Below are positions 1 to 8,010 of a stretch of DNA of 49,378 nt, piece after piece. The notes under the pieces are model-generated. The model was not told where the DNA came from. It ran no database searches and saw only the letters and a list, made by a program, of their open reading frames with translations. The number at the start of each line of letters is the position of its first letter. Position 1 is the first letter of the stretch. This DNA is from an uncultured Bacteroidales bacterium (GTDB lineage Bacteria > Bacteroidota > Bacteroidia > Bacteroidales > UBA932). The translations under genes were made by a program, and so were the position numbers. The DNA lies in assembly GCA_905233345.1 (NCBI GenBank), contig CAJODQ010000008.1:1-49378 (forward strand), given 5' to 3'.

Positions 1-13
1 TAAAAAAACTGAT

Positions 14-2017
14 ATGACAATGAAAAGAAATAGTTTCCTTTATGCCATTGCAGGCATAGCAGCATGGGGCCTCGCCTCGTGCTCCAGCAGTGACGACATG
101 CAGCCGGAGCAGACGGACGGCAGAGTACCCGTAGAGTTGACCAACAACATCATCGGAGCCGTGACCCGCGCCGCCACGACGCTTAACGAGTCGGCCCTGA
201 CCACGGGCGACATCACCGTGCGCACCAGCGAGGCCTACGCCACGGCCTACACCTACACGGCCGGTGCCGAGGGAGCCATGACCAGCACCGCTCCGGCCTA
301 CTATCCTGCAGGCGGAGCGAGCATCGACATCGTGGCCTACAGTCCGGCCAATGCCAACGACGGCACCAGCGAGACCTTCACCGTCAGTGCCGACCAGTCC
401 AGCGACGATGCCTATATAGCCAGCGACCTGCTGTGGGCCAAGGCTGAGAACAAGACCAGTGCGAGCGGTGCGGTGAACATCGCCTTCGCTCACAAGATGG
501 CGAAGATTATCGTCAACGTGACGGCTGGCAACGGCATCAGTACCATCCAGAGCATCACGCTGAAGAACATCAAGCGCCAGTGCACCTTCGACTACGCGTC
601 GGGCGCAGTGAGCGACATCGCCGAGGTGAGTGGGGCAACCGACGTGGCTGTCACCACGGGCGGCACGACCGCCAGCAGCATGGGTGCCGCCTGCATTCCC
701 GCTCAGGATCTGTTAGGCGACTTCATCGAGATTACGACCGACAAGGGTACGGCCACCTACAGGCTCTCCAGTGCCAAGCCCGTCAGCGCCGGTAACTACT
801 ACACCATCAACCTGACGCTGAACCTCGCTGCCGTCGGCACCATCAACACCATCGAGGCCTGGAGTGACTATGGCTCTGTCAACATCCTGCCCACTGGCGG
901 AGACTGGACGGTCAGCGTGAGCGGCACGTACACCTACACCGGCTCGGCCATCGTTCCGGATGCCGCCAATATCACCGTCCACAGCACCTCTGCCAATGCA
1001 GATATTGATGCTGCCAACTATGATGTGTTTATCAATAATAACATTAACGCGGGAGAAGCCACGCTGATAGTCTCTGGTAAAGGCACTTACGCAGGCGAGG
1101 TTGCCTCTTGCACCTACACCATCGACAAAGCGGCTGGTAGCATCAGTTACGCAACTACTGAGGTGCAAAAAGTAGTGGGTAATGTATTCACCAATGCGCT
1201 GACCAAGACTGGCGATGGCACAGTGACCTATAGTTCTTCCAATACTGCAGTAGCCACGATAAATGCCTCTACGGGTCAAGTCTCAGCTGTCGGCAAAGGA
1301 ACTGCAACTATTACAGCCACGGTAACGGATGGGGATAATTATGCCTATGCTTCCAATACTGCATCATATACGCTGACAGTGACCTATGCGAGAACCCTTG
1401 CAGAACTGAAGACATTAGTCAATGCGGGTACCGATTACTCGGCATACATTGGCTATCAGGTTAACTCGGCTGGTGACATCGCTGAAAGCGGTATCAGCGG
1501 CTTGATTGGCTACATAGGCTATATCAGTACCGAAAATGTTGATGCTGACATCGATGGCAGCCGCATTCTGGTCATTGCCTCTGCCGATGCTGCATCATCT
1601 GTTCGATGGGGGATATCACAAGAAGTGAACACGAAAGGGCTTACTACCGACAATATGCGTGGCTACTATAATACTAATACGATTAAGACATCTGATCAAA
1701 CGGAGTATCCGGCAGCATACGCTGCATGGAACTACAGCCCATCATTACCAAGCGGAGGCGCTACGCCTGCCCACTGGTTCTTGCCAACGAAGATGCAGCT
1801 CACTGCTATAGCTGGCGCTTTTGGTGGCTACGGAGCCTTAGATGAAAAAGTAGGCTTAACTTATCTGGGACTTTATTGGTCAAGTACGGGAAACCAAGCC
1901 ACATCTGTGTGGGCATTAAATTGCGAGAGTAGTAACAATAATTGGCGCTCTACTGCGATAAGCACAGTAAGCCAATACAACTACTCGATGTGTGTCCGCG
2001 CCTGCTTCGCCTATTGA
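14..2017 (+). CDS. Fimbrillin-like surface lipoprotein with Ig-like repeats
   Basis: The 667-residue product starts with a lipoprotein signal peptide ending in a lipobox (LASC, Cys at about residue 23), so it should be exported and lipidated. Residues about 30-300 resemble the fimbrillin/Mfa-like fold of Bacteroidales pili and adhesins (Thr/Ala/Ser rich, AFAHKMAKI-type core). About 305-375 looks like an MBG-type Ig module (YTYTGSAIVPD, then GKGTYAG), 380-460 like a Big_2 Ig domain (SSNTAVATI, GKGTATITATV), and the tail (WFLPTKMQL, YWSST) like the DUF1566/Fib_succ_major C-terminal fold. An alternative ATG at 20 gives a more usual MKRN start. GC content falls sharply after about nt 1000. Domain names come from recalled family patterns; a cell-surface structural or adhesive role is inferred, and the ligand is unknown. 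Confidence 0.75.
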   Translation: MTMKRNSFLYAIAGIAAWGLASCSSSDDMQPEQTDGRVPVELTNNIIGAVTRAATTLNESALTTGDITVRTSEAYATAYTYTAGAEGAMTSTAPAYYPAGGASIDIVAYSPANANDGTSETFTVSADQSSDDAYIASDLLWAKAENKTSASGAVNIAFAHKMAKIIVNVTAGNGISTIQSITLKNIKRQCTFDYASGAVSDIAEVSGATDVAVTTGGTTASSMGAACIPAQDLLGDFIEITTDKGTATYRLSSAKPVSAGNYYTINLTLNLAAVGTINTIEAWSDYGSVNILPTGGDWTVSVSGTYTYTGSAIVPDAANITVHSTSANADIDAANYDVFINNNINAGEATLIVSGKGTYAGEVASCTYTIDKAAGSISYATTEVQKVVGNVFTNALTKTGDGTVTYSSSNTAVATINASTGQVSAVGKGTATITATVTDGDNYAYASNTASYTLTVTYARTLAELKTLVNAGTDYSAYIGYQVNSAGDIAESGISGLIGYIGYISTENVDADIDGSRILVIASADAASSVRWGISQEVNTKGLTTDNMRGYYNTNTIKTSDQTEYPAAYAAWNYSPSLPSGGATPAHWFLPTKMQLTAIAGAFGGYGALDEKVGLTYLGLYWSSTGNQATSVWALNCESSNNNWRSTAISTVSQYNYSMCVRACFAY

Positions 2018-2042
2018 TTGGCGCAAATACTAACGAATGGAA

Positions 2043-2079
2043 ACAGACACTTGCGGAAACGTAAGTGCCTGTTGTTTTT
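2043..2079 (+). terminator. Rho-independent terminator of the fimbrillin gene
   Basis: A 4-bp outer stem (2043-2046 with 2069-2072), one A.C mismatch and an 8-bp inner stem (2048-2055 with 2060-2067, one G.T pair) are closed by a GAAA tetraloop. TGTTTTT follows. It lies 26 nt after the fimbrillin stop. Confidence 0.8.
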
Positions 2080-2188
2080 AAAATACCCGCCCGCCCTGCG
2101 ATGGCATCCTCCGGCAGCTGCGCTACCTCCGGATGGCCCGCTGCCCAGCCGGCCCATAAGCGGCTCGCAGATTGACAAAACTGTACCA

Positions 2189-2210
2189 AAACGAGCCACA
2201 AACGAGCCAC
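2189..2210. repeat. 11-bp tandem duplication
   Basis: AAACGAGCCAC occurs twice head to tail (2189-2199 and 2200-2210) in the spacer between the fimbrillin terminator and the tRNA-Phe terminator. Nothing coding is seen here. The rest of 2080-2188 holds two copies of CCTCCGG and no convincing gene. Confidence 0.6.
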
Positions 2211-2212
2211 AT

Positions 2213-2253
2213 TTTAAAAGTAATCGGCCTCCTACGTGTGTAGAAGGCCGATT
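2213..2253 (-). terminator. Terminator downstream of tRNA-Phe
   Basis: Read on the minus strand, AATCGGCCT (2253-2245) pairs with AGGCCGATT (2230-2222). A further 4-bp GTAG-type inner stem (2232-2235 with 2240-2243) encloses a 4-nt loop, and the stem is followed by ACTTTTAAAA. It begins 4 nt past the tRNA 3' end. Confidence 0.8.
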
Positions 2254-2257
2254 TAAG

Positions 2258-2330
2258 TGGTGCTGGGAAGAATCGAACTGCCGACACATGGATTTTCAGT
2301 CCATTGCTCTACCATCTGAGCTACAGCACC
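2258..2330 (-). tRNA. tRNA-Phe (GAA)
   Basis: This is a complete 73-nt cloverleaf. The acceptor is GGTGCTG/CAGCACC, the anticodon loop is CTGAAAA with anticodon GAA, and the T-loop is TTCGATT. The discriminator is A and the CCA end is not encoded. It has its own promoter about 110 nt upstream (2439-2468) and a terminator just downstream, so it looks monocistronic. The intervening leader is a hairpin-rich repeat. Confidence 0.95.
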
Positions 2331-2430
2331 TTATCTACTGGGGCTCTGCCCCAAACCCTACCGCTCCGGCCTTGCAATAGCACAAGGCTAACCCTGCCCG
2401 GCCTTCGCTAGCGGCTGATGCCGCTTTGGT
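2331..2430. repeat. Three-hairpin intergenic repeat, copy A (tRNA-Phe leader)
   Basis: Three stem-loops follow each other: GGGGC-TCT-GCCCC (2340-2352), GCCTTG with CAAGGC around an 8-nt loop (2369-2388), and AGCGGC-TGAT-GCCGCT (2410-2425). A second copy with the same order but different stem bases lies at 24238-24360. Here the element sits exactly between the minus-strand promoter (2439-2468) and the 5' end of tRNA-Phe, so it would form the precursor leader. Its function is unknown. Confidence 0.65.
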
Positions 2431-2438
2431 TGGGACTG

Positions 2439-2468
2439 CAAAGGTAAGGATTTTTTTTATGCTGCAAA
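2439..2468 (-). promoter_or_regulatory. Bacteroidota promoter of tRNA-Phe
   Basis: On the minus strand a -33 box TTTG (2468-2465) and a -7 box TACCTTTG (2446-2439) are separated by 18 nt, a close match to the TTTG-N19-TAnnTTTG consensus of Bacteroides promoters. Transcription would begin near 2434. Confidence 0.75.
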
Positions 2469-2513
2469 AAAATATTGCTATTTTCGCAAAGAATATTCTA
2501 AAAAGCATGGGAA

Positions 2514-4538
2514 ATGGCCGTGGAGAAGCGATATGTTGAGGTGTTGTTGCCGCTGAGACTGAAGGATGCGTTGAGTTACCGGCTGCCGGAAGGTTGGCCG
2601 GTGGAGGAGGGGAGTTGGGTGCAGGTGCCGTTGCGCGGCCATCCGGCGCTGGGCGTGGTGCTGCAGATCCGCGACAGCGCCCCCGTCGGCGTAAATCTCT
2701 CCGGCATTGAGGCCGTGGAGGCTGTGCTGGATGTTCCGGCCGCGTCGCCCATTGAGCGCCAGTTCTGGCAGGCCGTAGCCGACTATTACCTCTGTACCAC
2801 AGGCGAAGTGCTCAAGGCAGCCTTCAATGCCGGTATTCAGAAGCAGATGCTGCAGCCGCCCAAACCACGCAAAACCCCGAGGAAAGCCGCTTCGCCAGCG
2901 CCTGCTGAGAACCCCCTTTGTGAACTCTCCGAGCCCCAGCAGGCTGCTCTCGGCCAGATCCGGGCCGGCTTCGCCCAGCATAAGCCCGTGCTCCTGCATG
3001 GCGTGACGGGCAGCGGCAAGACCGAAATCTATCTGCACCTGGCTGCCGAGCAACTGCGCCAGGGCCACGACGTGCTTTACCTGGTTCCCGAGATTGCCAT
3101 CTCGAAGCAGCTGGAGCAGCGCCTCGCCGCCGTCTTCGGCTCACAGTTGATGGTCTACCACTCCCGCGCTACCGTGCCCCAGCGCTACCGTGTGATGGAT
3201 ACGCTGCGTCGCGATCCGACGCCGCGCATCGTGCTCGGCACCCGCTCTGCCATCTTCCTGCCTTTCCGCCAGCTCGGCCTGGTGGTGGTTGACGAGGAGC
3301 ACGACCGTTCCTACAAGCAGGACGACATGGCACCCCGCTATAACGGCCGCGACGCCGCCCTGATGCTCGCCGGCCTCCACAAAGCCCGTGTGTTGCTGGG
3401 CAGCGCCACGCCCTCGTGTGAAGCCCGATTCAACGTACAGACCCGTAAATTCTGCGCGGCGGAACTCCCTTGCCGCTACTATGGTGGCGACGCCCCTGCC
3501 ATAGAGATCATTGACATGGCCCAGGCCCTGCGCCTGCACAACGTGGAGGGCTCCTTCTCGCGCAAGTTGCTCAAGGAGATGGCCGCCGTTCTGGATGCTG
3601 GCCGGCAGGTGATGGTGTTCCGCTCGCGGCGCGCCTATGCGCCTGCGGTCCAGTGTGAAGTGTGCGGGGAAGTGGAAAAGTGCCCTCACTGTAACGTGGC
3701 GCTGAGCTACCATCGCTTCAACAACACGCTCTCCTGCCATTACTGCGGCTATCACCGCCCCTATACCCTGCGTTGCAGCGCCTGCGACGAAGTGGCGCTG
3801 GTAGAGCGGGGAAGTGGCACCGAAAAGCTGGAAGAAGAATTACGGGAAGCCTTCCCGGATCGGACGGTGGCCCGTTTCGACGCCGATACGACCCAGAGCA
3901 AGGCGGCGGAAGAAAAGCTGATCCGCGACTTCGCCGCGGGCCGCATCGACATCCTGGTGGGGACCCAGATGATCACCAAGGGCTTCGACTTTGAGCGCCT
4001 GGCGCTGGTGGCCATCGTGAGTGCCGACAGTCTCTTTGCCGTTCAGGATTTCCGCAGCGACGAGCGCGCGTACCAGTTGCTCACCCAGCTGATGGGACGC
4101 TCCGGTCGGCGCGGCGAGGCTGGCAAGCTCGTCATCCAGACTTTTCAGCCCGACCATCCGGTGCTGCAGCGCCTGCTGCATCCGGAGGAGAATCCCGACC
4201 CGGTCGCCAGACTGCTGGACGAGCGCAAAGCCTTTGCCTATCCGCCCTATGTGCGCCTGATTGCACTGACAGTCAAGGACCAATACGAAGGCCGCGTGTG
4301 GAACGTGTGCCGGCTCATCAAGGAGGCTGCCGAAGCCATCGGTATCCGCGACATCGCCGGCCCCACCACGCCGGCTGTCGATGTGGTGGCGGGCGAGCAT
4401 ATCGCCCAGTTCTGGATCAAGCTGCCGCGCGACCGCAACCTGGCCGCTACGAAAAAAGCCCTCTACTCGCGCATCAATCAGATTGAGCGCGACTTTAAAG
4501 GCCATACGACCCTGATTCTTGACGTAGATCCTTCTTGA
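2514..4538 (+). CDS. priA: Primosomal replication-restart helicase PriA
   Basis: PriA is a 3'-5' superfamily 2 DNA helicase that recognises stalled forks and reloads the replisome. The N-terminal DNA-binding region (residues 1-110) is followed by Walker A GVTGSGKTE (about 163-171), Walker B DEEH (260-263), and GSATPS. Eight zinc-ligand cysteines follow (C381, C384, C390, C393, C408, C411, C421, C424), then the C-terminal helicase motifs (VGTQMITKGFDF, QLMGRSGRRG). At 674 residues it is somewhat shorter than many Bacteroidales PriA proteins, but no motif is missing. The start at 2514 lies in a typical A-rich leader; a degenerate -7 box TATTTTCG lies at 2479-2486. It ends 5 nt from the convergent phosphodiesterase gene with no room for a terminator. 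Confidence 0.95.
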   Translation: MAVEKRYVEVLLPLRLKDALSYRLPEGWPVEEGSWVQVPLRGHPALGVVLQIRDSAPVGVNLSGIEAVEAVLDVPAASPIERQFWQAVADYYLCTTGEVLKAAFNAGIQKQMLQPPKPRKTPRKAASPAPAENPLCELSEPQQAALGQIRAGFAQHKPVLLHGVTGSGKTEIYLHLAAEQLRQGHDVLYLVPEIAISKQLEQRLAAVFGSQLMVYHSRATVPQRYRVMDTLRRDPTPRIVLGTRSAIFLPFRQLGLVVVDEEHDRSYKQDDMAPRYNGRDAALMLAGLHKARVLLGSATPSCEARFNVQTRKFCAAELPCRYYGGDAPAIEIIDMAQALRLHNVEGSFSRKLLKEMAAVLDAGRQVMVFRSRRAYAPAVQCEVCGEVEKCPHCNVALSYHRFNNTLSCHYCGYHRPYTLRCSACDEVALVERGSGTEKLEEELREAFPDRTVARFDADTTQSKAAEEKLIRDFAAGRIDILVGTQMITKGFDFERLALVAIVSADSLFAVQDFRSDERAYQLLTQLMGRSGRRGEAGKLVIQTFQPDHPVLQRLLHPEENPDPVARLLDERKAFAYPPYVRLIALTVKDQYEGRVWNVCRLIKEAAEAIGIRDIAGPTTPAVDVVAGEHIAQFWIKLPRDRNLAATKKALYSRINQIERDFKGHTTLILDVDPS

Positions 4539-4543
4539 GGATG

Positions 4544-5350
4544 CTAAAGTTCGGAGGAGGGGATATCCCTGACTTCAAATTCCTCGGCGAGTTCCATGAC
4601 TCGCTCGGGGTTGTTGGTTGTGATCTGGTCGACACCGAGCAGGAGCATGCGCTCGATGTCCTTGTCTTCATCGACGGTCCAGGCATTGACGACCATGCCT
4701 TTATTGTGGGCTTCCACGACCCATTCGGGGCGGCTGAGGAAAACGGAGTGATGATAGTCGATGCCGCTGATGTCCAGTTTCTTGAGTTCATCCGGGGCCA
4801 TTTCTCCGCCGAGGTATTCCACCCGGTTGCGGGGCATCTGGCGGGCGAATTCCCGGCAGGCACTCAGGCTGAAGGAGATGAACTCCACGCGCTTCTGGAC
4901 GCCATGGCGCTTGATGGCCTCAATGCTCTTGCGGATGGCGGTGGCTTCGTATTCCGGGTCGCCCTTGCTCTTGAGTTCGAACACCAGCTTCATCTCGGGA
5001 TACTGGAGCGAGGCTTCGAGGTATTCGTCGAGGGTGGGGATGAGCTCACCGTTGGCCAGCCGGAGGGTATCGTTCCGCAGTTCGGCGAGCGTTGATTTGC
5101 GGATGACCAAACCCTTATAGGTGAAGTCGTGGTTGACGACGAGTTCATCGTCGGCGGTCAGATTGACATCGAACTCCGAACCGTATACGCCGATCTCCCC
5201 GGCTTTCAGCAGGGAGGCGATGGAATTCTGGGCGGAACCTTCCGTTTTCCAATAACCGCGGTGAGCCACAACCTGGGGTCCGGGCGCGACTTCTTTTCCA
5301 CAGGCGACCAGCAGGCAGCCGGCAAAGAGGATGAGCAGCATCTTTTTCAT
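4544..5350 (-). CDS. Lipoprotein glycerophosphodiester phosphodiesterase
   Basis: This 268-residue GDPD-family enzyme hydrolyses glycerophosphodiesters to glycerol-3-phosphate and an alcohol. The signal peptide ends in LVAC (Cys17), so it is a lipid-anchored envelope protein. The family's metal and catalytic residues are visible: HRG (His30-Arg31), the E-x-D pair Glu59/Asp61 (EFD), and His74 (NHD). The TIM-barrel C-terminus carries VNAWTVDE. The ATG at 5350 is preferred over an in-frame TTG at 5359, because that TTG lies inside the -7 promoter box. It is convergent with priA and divergent from the Fur-like gene. Its physiological substrate is not evident. Confidence 0.9.
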   Translation of the reverse strand: MKKMLLILFAGCLLVACGKEVAPGPQVVAHRGYWKTEGSAQNSIASLLKAGEIGVYGSEFDVNLTADDELVVNHDFTYKGLVIRKSTLAELRNDTLRLANGELIPTLDEYLEASLQYPEMKLVFELKSKGDPEYEATAIRKSIEAIKRHGVQKRVEFISFSLSACREFARQMPRNRVEYLGGEMAPDELKKLDISGIDYHHSVFLSRPEWVVEAHNKGMVVNAWTVDEDKDIERMLLLGVDQITTNNPERVMELAEEFEVRDIPSSEL

Positions 5351-5356
5351 AGATTG

Positions 5357-5364
5357 CAAATATA
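5357..5364 (-). promoter_or_regulatory. -7 box of the phosphodiesterase gene
   Basis: TATATTTG on the minus strand is a perfect TAnnTTTG match only 6 nt before the ATG at 5350. That implies an mRNA with almost no 5' leader. Confidence 0.6.
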
Positions 5365-5387
5365 CGAAATTATCCCTCGGATTGTGC

Positions 5388-5416
5388 TTGCAAATCAGAA
5401 CTTTTCCCTATTTTTG
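5388..5416 (+). promoter_or_regulatory. Promoter of the Fur-like/Gate operon
   Basis: A TTG (5388-5390) is followed after 18 nt by the -7 box TATTTTTG (5409-5416). The ATG at 5421 begins 4 nt after the box, where the transcription start would be expected, so the mRNA may be leaderless. Confidence 0.65.
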
Positions 5417-5420
5417 CGAC

Positions 5421-5861
5421 ATGATGGAGGAAGAAATCCGTACCCGGCTGAACCAGTGCGGGTTCAAGGCGACTCCGCAGCGGATGCGGGTCTATGCCGC
5501 CATGTGCCGGCTGGGGCATGCGTCGGCGGATGCCCTGTATCATTTTCTGGGCGGAGCCAGCAGCACGATGAGCCTGGCTACGGTCTACAACGTGCTGGAA
5601 TCTTTGACGGAGGCGGGGCTGTTGGTGCAGCGCCCCAGCTTCAGCAACAAGATGTTCTTCGATGTGAATACCGCTCCGCACGGTCACATCTATCGGCAGG
5701 ACAGCCAGGAAATCACAGATTTTACCGATGAATCGCTGCGGCAAGCGGTGGAGGCACGTGTTCGGGAGATGCTGCCCGAAGGGCTGGCGCTCGACCGGGT
5801 CGAGGTTCAGGTAGTATGCCATGCCGTTCATTCGCCGCAGGCAGAGCAAGTAGAGTCATGA
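5421..5861 (+). CDS. Fur-family transcriptional regulator lacking the CxxC zinc site
   Basis: The 146-residue protein has the Fur-family winged helix: GFKATPQRMRVY (residues 14-25) and the recognition-helix region SLATVYNVLESL (51-62), then a dimerisation domain. Fur proteins are metal-dependent repressors of metal uptake or peroxide genes. Here the usual HHHLxCxxCG block reads PHGHIYRQDS (residues 86-95). His87 and His89 remain but the first CxxC is replaced, and only one C-terminal cysteine (C133) is present, so structural zinc binding is probably lost or altered. The start is ATG 5421, directly behind a -7 box; an ATG at 5424 is also possible. Its stop overlaps the next start (ATGA), so it is coupled to a membrane transporter-like gene. 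The metal sensed is not predictable. Confidence 0.85.
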   Translation: MMEEEIRTRLNQCGFKATPQRMRVYAAMCRLGHASADALYHFLGGASSTMSLATVYNVLESLTEAGLLVQRPSFSNKMFFDVNTAPHGHIYRQDSQEITDFTDESLRQAVEARVREMLPEGLALDRVEVQVVCHAVHSPQAEQVES

Positions 5862-6790
5862 AACAGGAAACCAAAGACCGCATTGTCCGCTGTGTGAAGG
5901 AGGTACTTCCTTCCACTACGAAGACCTGCATCTGGATCATCAAGATCACCGTGGCGGTGTCTTTCGCCATGATGCTGCTCAAGTATTTCGACATCCTGCC
6001 CTGGATTTCCAATGCCGTCAGTCCGGTGTTCAAGATCTTCGGTCTGCCCGGTTCGGCCGCACTGGCGTATGTGTCTGGTTATTTCGTGAATGTGTATTCC
6101 GCCATCGCGGTGATGTCCACCCTGGAGCTGGACTGGCGCGCCCTGACCATCCTCTGCACGATGATCATGTGCTCCCACTCGATGGTGCTGGAGACGGCCG
6201 TACTCAAAAAGACGGGTGCGAGCGGGGTACGGATGGTGATCGTCCGAACGCTGAGTGCTTTCATTCTGGGCATTGTACTCAACCTGATCCTCCCCGGCAG
6301 CGCCGACCTGTCGACGGTCGCTGTGGCGACGGGGGAGAAGCTGCCCTTCTTGACAACGCTCTGGCAGTGGTTCCTGTCGGCCCTGAAGCTGGTGCTGATG
6401 ATGATTGCCATCATCTACACGCTCAACATTCTGCAACGTTTGCTGCGGGAGTTCGGCATCATGGAGAAACTTGCGAAGGTGTTCCGTCCACTGATGACTG
6501 TCTTCGGACTGCCTGGCAACACGGTATTTCTCTGGATCGTGGCCAATATCATCGGTCTGGGCTATGGAGCGGCCGCGATGCTCGATGAGCTCGAGCGCGG
6601 CGACGTCAGCCACCGCGACGTGCTCCTCCTTGACACCCATATCTGCATCTCCCACAGCAACCTCGAAGACCTCCTTCTCCTGACCGCCTGCGGCGCCGTC
6701 TGGTGGATCATGCTCCTCTCCCGCTGGGCCATGTCGATTGTATTAGTCTGGGAACAACGTCTGGAGTTCTATCTTCAACGAAAAAAGTGA
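5858..6790 (+). CDS. Gate-domain (nucleoside-recognition-like) membrane protein
   Basis: This 310-residue integral membrane protein has about seven to eight hydrophobic segments and two Gate-type halves. Typical Gate elements are GLPGSAALAYVSGYFVN in the first half and GLPGNTVFLWIVANIIGLG in the second. Gate domains occur in FeoB, nucleoside transporters and spore-maturation proteins, and act as channel or permease modules. No GTPase domain is attached. The start at 5858 overlaps the Fur-like stop by 4 nt, so the two are almost certainly co-translated. This context suggests a metal or nucleoside transport role under Fur control, but the substrate is inferred, not shown. No simple terminator follows; a large palindrome begins 8 nt later. 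Confidence 0.8.
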   Translation: MKQETKDRIVRCVKEVLPSTTKTCIWIIKITVAVSFAMMLLKYFDILPWISNAVSPVFKIFGLPGSAALAYVSGYFVNVYSAIAVMSTLELDWRALTILCTMIMCSHSMVLETAVLKKTGASGVRMVIVRTLSAFILGIVLNLILPGSADLSTVAVATGEKLPFLTTLWQWFLSALKLVLMMIAIIYTLNILQRLLREFGIMEKLAKVFRPLMTVFGLPGNTVFLWIVANIIGLGYGAAAMLDELERGDVSHRDVLLLDTHICISHSNLEDLLLLTACGAVWWIMLLSRWAMSIVLVWEQRLEFYLQRKK

Positions 6791-6797
6791 TCGTCAG

Positions 6798-7019
6798 GCT
6801 TGTGTGCTTTGTCGGAATGTAACGACGCTGGAGCTTTTGCCGAAAAAGGAACGTGCGAGGGCCTTGTGCAGGGGGCGGTGCTTGCATGTCGGCGTCTGTT
6901 TGACGACCGTTACGGGCCTTCAGGTCCGTAAAAGGGAGGAGTTAGCCGTCAAGCGACCGGGTGGGCTCCTTTTTCGACAGCAAGCGGAAGCGTGTTGCAT
7001 TCCGACAAAGCACGCAAGC
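6798..7019. repeat. 222-nt near-palindromic element with 53-nt inverted arms
   Basis: Left arm 6798-6850 and right arm 6967-7019 are imperfect inverted repeats. The outer 22 nt pair completely in RNA, with one G.U pair (6803/7014), and pairing continues through 6823/6994. The 10 nt 6841-6850 pair perfectly with 6967-6976. Inside, 6898-6905 pairs with 6947-6954, and 6911-6918 pairs with 6923-6930 around a TTCA loop. The whole element could fold as one long rod. It may be a miniature inverted-repeat element, a processed RNA, or a transcription barrier between the Gate gene and trxB. No target-site duplication is visible, and the small open frames inside show no coding character. Confidence 0.55.
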
Positions 7020-7052
7020 AGAATTCATCGCAATAATATAATAAAAAATACT

Positions 7053-7060
7053 TAACTTTG
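7053..7060 (+). promoter_or_regulatory. -7 box of trxB
   Basis: TAACTTTG lies 17 nt before the ATG in an AT-rich stretch. No clear -33 TTTG is seen. The upstream context AAATAC-Y is shared with the korA promoter. Confidence 0.6.
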
Positions 7061-7077
7061 CAAGTTCAAAGATTAGT

Positions 7078-8006
<929 letters not shown>

Positions 8007-8010
<4 letters not shown>

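Noticed and set aside
2018-2380. A 120-codon open frame between the fimbrillin gene and priA
   Set aside because: It runs through a terminator, tRNA-Phe and the repeat element.
6798-7019. Palindromic element as a known 6S, SRP, RNase P or tmRNA gene
   Set aside because: None of the conserved core sequences of these RNAs could be found, and the arms match each other too well for 6S with its central bubble.
6804-7055. An 83-codon open frame within the palindromic element
   Set aside because: It has no homology-like motif, spans both inverted arms, and ends in the trxB promoter; RNA or DNA structure explains the sequence better.
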